Below are positions 7,536 through 14,597 of a stretch of DNA of 27,325 nt, piece by piece. The DNA lies in NCBI GenBank assembly GCA_015229095.1, contig JADGCE010000017.1, forward strand, positions 2,370-29,694, written 5' to 3'. Source of the stretch: Magnetococcales bacterium (GTDB lineage: Bacteria > Pseudomonadota > Magnetococcia > Magnetococcales > Magnetaquicoccaceae). The notes below the pieces were generated by a model, which searched no databases, had not been told where the DNA came from, and saw nothing but the letters and a program-made list of their open reading frames with translations. A program made the translations under genes and the position numbers. Within the stretch, counting starts at the first letter, position 1. Each line of letters begins with the position of its first letter.

Positions 7536-8372
7536 ATGGCGGACAAGAAAAAGACAGGCCCAGTCGAAGTGGTCCTCGGTCGGGGTTCTCAGCAAGCCAA
7601 GCCTGCGGAACAACCGAAAATTGAGCGCATGAAAGAGCCGGAATACCTGGAACAGATCGCGCCCCTGCATATTGAACTGGTCAAAATGCAAAACTGGGTC
7701 AAAGAGCAAGGTATCCGTATCGTCGCTCTGTTTGAAGGACGGGACGCCTCCGGCAAGGGGGGCACCATCAAGCGGTTTATCGAACATATGAATCCCCGTG
7801 GGTGCCGGGTGGTGGCCCTGGAAAAACCCACCGACACCGAGCGCACTCAGTGGTATTTTCAGCGCTATGTGCAGCACTTGCCTGCCGCAGGCGAGATTGT
7901 TCTCTGTGATCGCAGCTGGTACAACCGGGCCGGTGTGGAACGGGTGATGGGCTTTTGCAGCAAGGATGAGGTGCGGGAATTTCTTCGCGCAGTACCGGAA
8001 TTTGAGCGGATGCTGGTCAATTCAGGCATCCAGCTGTTCAAGTTTTATTTTTCTGTCAGCAAACAGGAGCAAAAACGCCGCTTTGAGAGCCGTTTGCACG
8101 ACCCCCTCAAGCAGTGGAAGCTCAGCCCGGTGGACAAAGAGTCCCAGGACAAATGGGAGGATTATACCAAGGCCAAGGAGGATATGTTTTTTTATTCCTC
8201 CACAGAGGAGTGCCCCTGGACCATCGTCAAATCCGTGGATAAAAAACGGGCCCGACTGGAAAGCATCCGCTATTTTCTCAGCCAGATCGACTATCCCGAC
8301 AAAAACAGCGCGCTGCTGGAGTACGACAAGCGGATCATCCGCACCGTACACGAGGAGGTTGGCATCGACTAG
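7536..8372 (+). CDS. ppk2: Polyphosphate kinase 2 (PPK2 family)
   Basis: PPK2 transfers phosphate between polyphosphate and nucleotides, usually making GTP/ATP from polyphosphate. The 278-residue product has the P-loop-kinase core: Walker A in FEGRDASGKGG (residues 66-76), the lid/Walker B motif DRSWYNRAGVERVMGF starting at Asp125, and the downstream RLHDPLKQWKLSPVD region typical of PPK2. A single core domain of this length with an approximately 50-residue N-terminal extension fits class I. AGGAG lies 7 bases upstream of the ATG. It stands alone between hslU and pstS, with its own hairpin downstream. The adjacency to the pst operon suggests a phosphate/polyphosphate theme, but a shared transcript is unlikely because of the 427-base gap. 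Confidence 0.93.
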   Translation: MADKKKTGPVEVVLGRGSQQAKPAEQPKIERMKEPEYLEQIAPLHIELVKMQNWVKEQGIRIVALFEGRDASGKGGTIKRFIEHMNPRGCRVVALEKPTDTERTQWYFQRYVQHLPAAGEIVLCDRSWYNRAGVERVMGFCSKDEVREFLRAVPEFERMLVNSGIQLFKFYFSVSKQEQKRRFESRLHDPLKQWKLSPVDKESQDKWEDYTKAKEDMFFYSSTEECPWTIVKSVDKKRARLESIRYFLSQIDYPDKNSALLEYDKRIIRTVHEEVGID

Positions 8373-8450
8373 GCGAACGCCCGCCCCGCTCTGTACACAC
8401 TGCCAGCAGTCGACTTGGCTTTGGCGGGGGGAGATGTTGCACCTGGGAAA

Positions 8451-8473
8451 GTGGGAGCCGTCATGGCTCCCAC
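8451..8473 (+). terminator. Hairpin downstream of ppk2
   Basis: A perfect 9-bp stem GTGGGAGCC/GGCTCCCAC with a 5-base loop lies 78 bases after the ppk2 stop. A pyrimidine-rich stretch follows but there is no uninterrupted T-run, so termination is likely but not certain. Confidence 0.5.
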
Positions 8474-8569
8474 TCCCGTCAGGCTCTCCCGACTTTCTGC
8501 TTTTCCTGCCTCAATCCCCTCAGTCACTCCTGCCGTTTACCCCCCACTGTAACACTCTGACCCTGCGGG

Positions 8570-8586
8570 CTGTTATAAATCATATT
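8570..8586 (+). promoter_or_regulatory. Weak Pho-box-like sequence upstream of pstS
   Basis: CTGTTAT then AAAT then CATATTC. The first half matches the PhoB half-site CTGTCAT at 6 of 7 positions; the second half matches poorly. A second imperfect candidate, CTGTAAC...CTGACCC, lies at 8547-8563 with spacing one base short. Position in front of pstS is right, but the match is too weak to call PhoB control. Confidence 0.2.
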
Positions 8587-8672
8587 CTACCTTTTACGCA
8601 GTCGACACAAACCCGGCACCCTCCGTGCACAATCCGACACACACCCTTAATATTTATTTACAAAACAATCAG

Positions 8673-8700
8673 TTGGATTTTTAAACAATCTGTGCATAAT
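8673..8700 (+). promoter_or_regulatory. Candidate promoter of the pst operon
   Basis: TTGGAT, a 16-base spacer, and CATAAT (5 of 6 to the -10 consensus, preceded by TG at a near-extended position). An AT-rich block at 8647-8667 could act as an UP-like element. The resulting leader to the pstS start would be about 90 bases. Confidence 0.35.
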
Positions 8701-8799
8701 AAAGATCGTGCATTCGCCTATTCCGTGTATCGCCGTGCGGTCACGACAGCACGGCACACCGCAAACATTTATCTCTGACCACCCAAACAGGAGAGTTCC

Positions 8800-9681
8800 A
8801 TGCAGAAGAAAACCCTTACCGTCGCCGCTGTCGCCGCTGCCGCACTGGTTGCTTTGACCGCCACCGTCGAGGCCCGTACCATGATTCAGAACAAAGGGTC
8901 GGATACCCTGGTCAACGTGGCACAGGCCTGGGCAGAAGAGTACCAAAAGATTAAACCGGAGGTGGCCATTGCCGTCACCGGTGGGGGAACGGGTACCGGT
9001 ATCGCCGCTCTCATCAACAACACGGTAGATATTGCCAATGCCAGTCGGGAGATCAAGCAAAAAGAGATTGATTCGGCCAAGGCCAACGGAGTGACCCCTG
9101 TGGAACATGTGGTGGGATTTGACGCCCTGGCCGTTTATGTACACAAGAGCAATCCCATGGAGACCATCAGTGTCGAGCAGTTGGCAGACATGTACGGTGA
9201 AGGGGGAAAAACCAAAAAATGGTCGGATATCGGCGTCACCGTCCCGGAGTGCAAAGGTCAAAAGATCATCCTGGTCAGCCGGCAGAACAACTCCGGCACC
9301 TATGTCTATTTCCGTGAGCGGGTGTTGGGGGAAAAACGGGATTTTGTCCTGGGCACCAAAGATATGCATGGCTCCAAGGATGTGGTGGACCTGGTGGAAC
9401 ACACCCCCTGTGCCATCGGTTACAGCGGGCTGGCCTATGCAACCCCCGGCATCAAAATGTTGAAAATTTCTGAAAAGACAGGAACCCCCGGGGTCGCCCC
9501 CACCATGGAAGCCGCCATCAATAAAACCTATCCCGTCGCTCGTTCCCTGCTCATGTATACCCCCGGCGAACCCAAAGGGGATGTCAAGACCTACATGGAG
9601 TGGATCAAGAGCGATGTGGGGCAGTGCATTCTGCAAAGCAAAGGTTATGCCCCCTTCCGCCCGGTGACCTGCAAGCCATAA
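8800..9681 (+). CDS. pstS: Periplasmic phosphate-binding protein PstS
   Basis: PstS captures inorganic phosphate in the periplasm and delivers it to PstCAB. The 293-residue precursor has a Sec signal peptide (KK, then a hydrophobic Ala/Val run, predicted cleavage after VEA at residue 25); there is no lipobox cysteine, so it should be soluble. Phosphate-contact motifs are visible: GSDTL near residue 34, GGGTGTGIAAL around residue 62, and SRQNNSGTY around residue 163. The overall length is that of the short PstS subgroup. AGGAG lies 7 bases before the ATG. It heads the pst operon and is separated from phoU by a strong hairpin that may raise its level relative to the downstream genes. Confidence 0.95.
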   Translation: MQKKTLTVAAVAAAALVALTATVEARTMIQNKGSDTLVNVAQAWAEEYQKIKPEVAIAVTGGGTGTGIAALINNTVDIANASREIKQKEIDSAKANGVTPVEHVVGFDALAVYVHKSNPMETISVEQLADMYGEGGKTKKWSDIGVTVPECKGQKIILVSRQNNSGTYVYFRERVLGEKRDFVLGTKDMHGSKDVVDLVEHTPCAIGYSGLAYATPGIKMLKISEKTGTPGVAPTMEAAINKTYPVARSLLMYTPGEPKGDVKTYMEWIKSDVGQCILQSKGYAPFRPVTCKP

Positions 9682-9719
9682 CAGGCGGTTTTTGCCGTTT
9701 CTTGACCCCCTTTTTTATC

Positions 9720-9746
9720 GGGGGAGCCCTATAGGAGGGCTCCCCC
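9720..9746 (+). terminator. Strong hairpin between pstS and phoU (attenuator or mRNA 3'-end stabiliser)
   Basis: A perfect 11-bp stem GGGGGAGCCCT/AGGGCTCCCCC with a 5-base loop, 38 bases after the pstS stop. A run of T's precedes rather than follows it, so full termination is unlikely. Such hairpins behind binding-protein genes typically stop some transcripts or protect the upstream mRNA, giving more PstS than membrane components. Confidence 0.6.
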
Positions 9747-9777
9747 CGAAGCTATCGCAATACGGAGAATGGAACAG

Positions 9778-10869
9778 ATGCCCATTTATGAACAACGGCT
9801 GCAAAAGGATCTCACGCACATCCGGGGAGAGCTCTCCCTGATCGGAGAGAGGGTGGAGACGTCTTTGCACAATGCACTCTATGCCCTGTTCACCCACGAT
9901 GTCACATTGGCCAATTTGACCATCTTGAGGGATCAGGGCATCAATCATCTCTGCCTCAAACTGGACCGCTTTTGCCACCTCTGCATCGTTCGCCACCAGC
10001 CTACCGCCGGTCATTTGCGCCTGATCTCTTCAGTGATGCGCATGGTGGACGAACTGGAGCGCATCGGTGATTATGCCGTCACCATCGGTCGGGCCGCCCT
10101 GCACATGCAGCAGCAACAGCCTGCCGGCATTCTGAAACGGGATCTGGAGGCCATGGCGCAGAGTACAGGCACCATGCTGAAGCAGGCCCTGGCGGCAGTG
10201 AGCAGTGAGGATGCGCAGTTGGCCCGCACCACCATGAAGATGGCCGAAACGGTGGGCCATCAGTTGAGCGTCACCTTCACCGATCTGGAAAGCGAAGAGG
10301 CAGAGCATCAGAGCCCTGTGCGCTTTGTCCTGGATCTCTTCGCCGTTTGTTACATGCTGGAGCGGGTGAGCGATCGGGCCAAAAATATTTGCGAAGAGGC
10401 GTTGTTCATGATGGCTGGCGAAAGCAAGCCGGAAAAGGTGTTCCGCATCCTCTTCATCGACCGGGAAAATTCCGTCAGGAGTCAGATGGCGGAGGCGATC
10501 GCCCGGCGGTTTTATCCCACCCAGGCCATCTACAGCAGTGCCGGCGTGCAGCCCGGCCCGATCAACCAAAGCATGCTGGATTTTATGCGCTATCAGGGGT
10601 GTCCCATGGAAAACATCCTCCCCAAACCCCTGGAGGCTGTACCACTGGCAGAAGAAGAGCAGATTGTCATCAGCCTGGAGGGGCCGGTGCGTTCCTATCC
10701 TCTGGAGCTGCATTTCCACACCACCTTTCTGGATTGGACGGTCAGTGATCCCCCCCTCGAAGAGGATGATGCGCAGACAAAGCGGGAAAAATACGAAAAA
10801 TTGTATCGGGAAATCACCTCACAAGTGCGTGGATTGATGGAAATCTTGCGGGGCGAGGAGGTCTTTTAA
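9778..10869 (+). CDS. phoU: PhoU fused to a catalytically dead LMW phosphatase/arsenate-reductase-like domain
   Basis: PhoU represses phosphate signalling and modulates the Pst transporter. In this 363-residue protein, residues 1-215 form the two three-helix PhoU repeats, each with its metal-binding ExxxD motif: LERIGD (Glu94, Asp98) and LERVSD (Glu195, Asp199). Residues 222-363 match the low-molecular-weight protein-tyrosine-phosphatase/ArsC fold: a beta strand FRILFI, the P-loop position, SQMAEA, SSAGVQPGPIN and the acid-loop motif WTVSDPP with Asp324-Pro325. The nucleophilic Cys of CX5R is Asp228 here (DRENSVR), while Arg234 is kept; the second Cys is Val. This domain therefore cannot work by the normal Cys mechanism. 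I chose the ATG at 9778, 10 bases after GGAG; the ATG at 9769 is too close to it. The stop lies one base before pstC. Confidence 0.9.
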   Translation: MPIYEQRLQKDLTHIRGELSLIGERVETSLHNALYALFTHDVTLANLTILRDQGINHLCLKLDRFCHLCIVRHQPTAGHLRLISSVMRMVDELERIGDYAVTIGRAALHMQQQQPAGILKRDLEAMAQSTGTMLKQALAAVSSEDAQLARTTMKMAETVGHQLSVTFTDLESEEAEHQSPVRFVLDLFAVCYMLERVSDRAKNICEEALFMMAGESKPEKVFRILFIDRENSVRSQMAEAIARRFYPTQAIYSSAGVQPGPINQSMLDFMRYQGCPMENILPKPLEAVPLAEEEQIVISLEGPVRSYPLELHFHTTFLDWTVSDPPLEEDDAQTKREKYEKLYREITSQVRGLMEILRGEEVF

Positions 10870-10870
10870 G

Positions 10871-11806
10871 ATGACTGGGCAGCCAACAAACGCCGCCCTG
10901 GCAGAGAGTGTTGGGGATGTCCTGGATGCCAACTGGTATATAGACAAGATCTTTCAAGGTCTCATGTTTGTATGCGGCATCTCTGCAATACTTTTTGTGT
11001 TGGGTATATTCGCCTTCGTTTTTGCTGAAGGTGCCGGATTTATCCTCAAAACAATCGATTGGCAGCAGTTTTTGTTCTCACCCCGGTGGGCCCCCACTTC
11101 GGGGTACAACCCGACCTATGGCATTTTGGCCCTGGTTGCCGGCACGGCCTCCATTACCCTGTTGGCCATGGCTGTTTCGGTGCCTCTCTCCCTGGGTGCC
11201 GCCATCTATATCGCCGAGTTTGCCAAGGGCCGCACCCGTGAACTGCTCAAGGTGCTGATCGAATTGCTGGCCGCCATCCCCTCGGTGGTCTGGGGATTTA
11301 TCGGCTTGGCCATCATGAATCCGTGGATCATCAAGACCTTTGATGTGCCCATCGGTCTGAACATTCTCAACTGCGGCATCATCCTGGGCCTGATGGCAGC
11401 TCCCATCATCACCTCCATTGCCGAAGATGCCCTCAAGGCCGTGCCGGACACCTATCGGGAAGCAGCGGCAGCACTGGGTGCCAACCGCTGGCAAACCACC
11501 ATCCGGGTGGTATTGCCTGCTGCCAAAAACGGTCTGTTGGCCGCCGTGTTGCTGGGGGTGGGTCGCGGATTTGGCGAAACCATGGCCGTTCTGATGGCCA
11601 GTGGTCACTCCATCAACATACCGGAAAGTATCTTCGATTCGGTACGCGCCCTGACAGCGACCATCGCAGCCGAGTTGGGTGAGACCGCCGTGGGGTCAGA
11701 CCATTATCAGGCACTGTTCACCATCGGCATCTTCCTGTTTACCATCACTTTTATTATCAACATGACCGCTGACTGGATTGTCCGCGGCAGCAAGAAGAAA
11801 GGATGA
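10871..11806 (+). CDS. pstC: Phosphate ABC transporter permease PstC
   Basis: PstC is one of the two membrane subunits of the phosphate importer. The 311-residue product has six predicted membrane helices, the first around residues 30-58. It carries the EAA coupling motif of importer permeases, REAAAALGANRWQTTIRVVL, around residues 195-215, where the ATPase docks. The conserved GYNPTYGILA and FGETMAVLMASG segments are typical of PstC. GAGGAGG lies at the end of phoU, 9 bases before the ATG, and the gene starts one base after the phoU stop. It precedes pstA by three bases. Nothing is missing. Confidence 0.95.
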   Translation: MTGQPTNAALAESVGDVLDANWYIDKIFQGLMFVCGISAILFVLGIFAFVFAEGAGFILKTIDWQQFLFSPRWAPTSGYNPTYGILALVAGTASITLLAMAVSVPLSLGAAIYIAEFAKGRTRELLKVLIELLAAIPSVVWGFIGLAIMNPWIIKTFDVPIGLNILNCGIILGLMAAPIITSIAEDALKAVPDTYREAAAALGANRWQTTIRVVLPAAKNGLLAAVLLGVGRGFGETMAVLMASGHSINIPESIFDSVRALTATIAAELGETAVGSDHYQALFTIGIFLFTITFIINMTADWIVRGSKKKG

Positions 11807-11809
11807 GCC

Positions 11810-12682
11810 ATGTTTTCCGCCCAACCGGTCAACGTTCGCAACCAACAGGTAGAGAGGCTATTCAGCCTGCTCTTCGGGATCATGATGGTGGTGCTCATCA
11901 TCCCCGTATTGATGATTCTCTTCACCCTGTTTTATCGGGGTTGGTCCATGATTTCTCTGGACTTTTTGTTCACTTTTCCAACCAAAGGCATGACGGCCGG
12001 GGGTATCTTTCCCGCCTTGCTGGGCACCATTTGGCTGGTGGTTGTCTCCCTGCTGGCCTCGGTCCCCCTGGGGGTGGCAGCGGCGGTCTACCTCAGTGAA
12101 TATGCCAACCAGGATCACTGGTTGACGCGACTGATCAACCTGGCCACCATCAATCTGGCGGGTGTCCCTTCCATCGTCCATGCCCTGTTTGGGCTGGGTG
12201 CCTTTGTGCTGTTTTTCAAATTTGGCACCAGCATTCTGGCCGCCAGTTTGACCCTGGCCATCATGACCTTGCCGGTGGTCATCGTCTCCTCCTGGGAGTC
12301 GTTGCAGGCGGTGCCCAAGGCGTTTCGGGAGGCCTGTTGGAACATGGGTGCAACCCGTTGGCAGACCATCCGTCAGGTGGTGCTGCCCAACGCCCTGACC
12401 GGTATTTTGACCGGTATTATTCTGCAGGTTTCCCGGGCAGCCGGTGAGACCGCCCCCATCATGTTTACCGGTGCGGTCTTTTTCCTGCCCTTTCTGCCCA
12501 GCAGCCTTTTTGACCAAACCATGGCCCTGGCTCTGCACCTGTACACCATTTCCACCCAGGTGCCGGACGTACCGGAAGCCCTGCCTTTTGGAGTCGCCTT
12601 GTTGTTGGTCTGCATGGTTCTGATCATGAACTCCACGGCCATCTGGTTCCGCATGTATTTGAGAGGGAAGAAAAAATGGTAA
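11810..12682 (+). CDS. pstA: Phosphate ABC transporter permease PstA
   Basis: PstA pairs with PstC to form the inner-membrane phosphate channel. The 290-residue product has six predicted membrane helices. Conserved features include GGIFPALLGT, the NLAGVPSIVHALFGLG segment, the EAA-type coupling motif REACWNMGATRWQTIRQVVLP, and SRAAGETAPIMFTGA. AAGGA lies 6-7 bases before the ATG, inside the end of pstC. The 3' end overlaps pstB1 by seven bases, so expression of the two is probably coupled. Length and motifs are normal for the family. Confidence 0.95.
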   Translation: MFSAQPVNVRNQQVERLFSLLFGIMMVVLIIPVLMILFTLFYRGWSMISLDFLFTFPTKGMTAGGIFPALLGTIWLVVVSLLASVPLGVAAAVYLSEYANQDHWLTRLINLATINLAGVPSIVHALFGLGAFVLFFKFGTSILAASLTLAIMTLPVVIVSSWESLQAVPKAFREACWNMGATRWQTIRQVVLPNALTGILTGIILQVSRAAGETAPIMFTGAVFFLPFLPSSLFDQTMALALHLYTISTQVPDVPEALPFGVALLLVCMVLIMNSTAIWFRMYLRGKKKW

Positions 12683-13503
12683 ATTTTGCCCTGCAGGCAG
12701 AGCGCGACAATCGCCCCGTCGACACGGCCGGTCCCGGCCCGGATGCCCCTGTCCAGTTGGCCGTGCGGGATCTGGAGATCCTCTATGGCACGTTTCAGGC
12801 CCTGTCAGGTGTCACCCTGGAGATCCGGAAGAAGGAGATCTTCGGCATCATCGGACCGGCCAACAGTGGCAAGACTTCGTTTCTCAACGCCATCAACCGC
12901 ATGGATATGATGCGCCCCAACATGACCGTTCAGGGGGAGATTCACTTCAATGGCACCCCGGTTCGTGACTGGCGCAATGTCTACGCTCTGCGCCGCAAGA
13001 TCGGCGTGGTCTTCCCCCTGCCCGTGGGATTGCCCATGACCATCTACGACAATGTGGCCCTGGCACCCCGCCTGAGCGGTAAAAATCTGGGTCCAGCAGA
13101 TCTGGATGCGCTGGTGGAGCGTTGTTTGCGGCGGGCGGCCCTCTGGGATGAGGTCAAGGATCGGCTCAACTCCCTGGGCAGCCTGCTCTCCGGTGGTCAA
13201 CAGCAACGGTTGACCATTGCCCGCGCCCTTTCTCAGGAGCCGGAGTTGTTGATGCTGGACGAATTTTCTATCGCTGTGGATCCTGTCACCACCATGCGCA
13301 TTGAAGACATCCTCAAAAGTTTAAAAGAGGAGATGACCATCATTCTGGTCACCAACCTGGTGCAACAAGCCCAGCGACTGGCCCACCGCACCGCCTTTTT
13401 CCTCAACGGGAAATGCGTCGAAATCGGAGAGACCGAGGCGTTGTTCGCCGGAGAGGTCAAAGATCAGCGAACGCGGGAATATATCGAAGGCAAATTTGGT
13501 TGA
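12676..13503 (+). CDS. pstB: Phosphate ABC transporter ATPase PstB, copy 1 (degenerate Q- and H-loops)
   Basis: A 275-residue ABC ATPase with a 25-residue N-terminal extension, docking on PstC/PstA. Intact motifs: the A-loop Tyr in ILYGTF, Walker A GPANSGKT (60-67), the signature LSGGQQQR (171-178), and Walker B LLMLDE with Asp195-Glu196. Departures: the Q-loop Gln of VFQRP is Pro114 (VFPLP), and the switch His of LVTHN is Asn227 (LVTNL). Family rules therefore predict weak or no hydrolysis at its own Walker site, while it can still offer a good signature to a partner. AGAGG lies 9 bases before the ATG. The second ATPase gene follows after 35 bases and has the complementary defects. The call as Pst ATPase rests on context and the Pst-like sequence; confidence in the altered residues is high because I checked the codons. 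Confidence 0.9.
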   Translation: MVNFALQAERDNRPVDTAGPGPDAPVQLAVRDLEILYGTFQALSGVTLEIRKKEIFGIIGPANSGKTSFLNAINRMDMMRPNMTVQGEIHFNGTPVRDWRNVYALRRKIGVVFPLPVGLPMTIYDNVALAPRLSGKNLGPADLDALVERCLRRAALWDEVKDRLNSLGSLLSGGQQQRLTIARALSQEPELLMLDEFSIAVDPVTTMRIEDILKSLKEEMTIILVTNLVQQAQRLAHRTAFFLNGKCVEIGETEALFAGEVKDQRTREYIEGKFG

Positions 13504-13538
13504 CAACCCTCTGGCAGAATGGATAACAGGAAAACAAA

Positions 13539-14345
13539 ATGGAGACTTCAGCACTACACGCGCAACCATCGGCCAGCACCATTGCCATTCGTGCCCATCA
13601 TCTCAATCTCTGGTATGGTTCGTTTCAGGCCCTGTTTGATGTCAACCTGGAGATCAAACAGGGCATGATCACCAGTATGATCGGTCCGTCCGGTTGCGGC
13701 AAATCCACCATATTGCGCAGCGTGGATCGCATCAATGAGCGCCTGGGCTATGTACGCATCGAGGGGGCCATTGAGGTGTTGGGCAAAAATATCTATGCCC
13801 AGGATGTGGAACTGGCGCAGTTGCGCAAACAGGTGGGAATGGTGTTCCAACGGCCCAATCCCCTGCCCATTTCCATCTTTGACAACGTCATTTTCGGCCA
13901 TCGGGTCCATCGCAACCCGGGTGAAACCTTCCGCAAGCAGGATGAAGCCAACCTGGTGGAGGCCGCCTTGCGCAAGGTGTTGCTGTGGGACAAAGTGAAA
14001 GACAAGCTGCACAGCAAAGCCACCCAAGGGCTCTCCCTGGAGGAGCAACAAAAGCTCTGCATCGCCCGCCTTCTGCCCGTCAAACCGACGGTCTTGTTGA
14101 TGGATGAGCCCTGCTCCGCTTTGGATCCCAAGGGAACCGCCGCCGTGGAGGAGTTGATCTGGGAGTTGCGGGGAGAATATTCCATTCTCCTGGTCACCCA
14201 CAACATGGCCCAGGCACGCCGGGCCAGTGAGGAGTGTATTTTTCTGCTGATGGGGCGGGTGGTGGAACATCGGGAGACGGCTCAAATGTTCCTCTCTCCG
14301 GCCTGCCAGGAGACCGCCAACTATATCGAAGGGCGCTACGGATAA
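13539..14345 (+). CDS. pstB: Phosphate ABC transporter ATPase PstB, copy 2 (degenerate signature motif)
   Basis: A 268-residue ABC ATPase closely resembling classical PstB: A-loop Tyr in LWYGSFQAL, Walker A GPSGCGKST (49-57), Q-loop VFQRPNPLP with Gln104, Walker B LLMDEPCSALDP with Asp189-Glu190, switch His221 in LVTHNMAQA, and the C-terminal NYIEGRYG. The odd point is the signature: where PstB normally has LSGGQQQR, this protein has LSLEEQQK (165-172), so both glycines and the first Gln are lost. Its Walker site is catalytically complete only if paired with an intact signature from another subunit, which copy 1 supplies. AGGA lies 8 bases before the ATG. It is the last gene of the pst operon before a 252-base gap and a strong hairpin. 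Confidence 0.92.
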   Translation: METSALHAQPSASTIAIRAHHLNLWYGSFQALFDVNLEIKQGMITSMIGPSGCGKSTILRSVDRINERLGYVRIEGAIEVLGKNIYAQDVELAQLRKQVGMVFQRPNPLPISIFDNVIFGHRVHRNPGETFRKQDEANLVEAALRKVLLWDKVKDKLHSKATQGLSLEEQQKLCIARLLPVKPTVLLMDEPCSALDPKGTAAVEELIWELRGEYSILLVTHNMAQARRASEECIFLLMGRVVEHRETAQMFLSPACQETANYIEGRYG

Positions 14346-14472
14346 CACACACCATCCAGCTCCCGACGTTGCCGTCGCAGCCTCCGAAGAGGCCGATGCG
14401 CATGCACGATCCATCCCCCCTCTGCAGAGTGCGCAAAGGGAAACCTTGAATCCTGCCCCAATAGCCGATATC

Positions 14473-14505
14473 GTCCTGGTGGGGGGGTTGTACCCCCGCC
14501 AGGAC
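14473..14505. repeat. Long hairpin behind the pst operon
   Basis: GTCCTGGTGGGGG pairs with CCCCCGCCAGGAC (13 bp, one G-U wobble) around a 7-base loop. No T-run follows. It may serve as the pst operon 3' end, but it shares the core CCTGGTGGGG with an element between fliG and fliH, so it could be a member of an interspersed palindromic repeat family. Confidence 0.5.
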
Positions 14506-14597
14506 AGCGAAATGGAATAAACCTCCCCGCTGGGGTACGGTATGGCAAGGCAGACTCGGCATGTCATGACTCCTCTTCTTTCCCGCGTGGTTCCAGC

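Larger units (their letters stand above)
8373..8799. other. Intergenic region between ppk2 and pstS (no gene)
   Basis: This is the longest gene-free stretch in the window (427 bases). I see no credible coding frame or known RNA. It contains a terminator-like hairpin near its start (8451-8473), two loose Pho-box-like half-site pairs (8547-8563 and 8570-8586), an AT-rich block at 8647-8667, and a possible promoter at 8673-8700 for the pst operon. Confidence 0.7.

Noticed and set aside
14420..14470. A possible GEMM-type c-di-GMP riboswitch before the hybrid kinase (GCGCAAAGGGAAACC-like stretch)
   Set aside because: The tetraloop-receptor and second-stem features of GEMM RNAs are not present in the following sequence.
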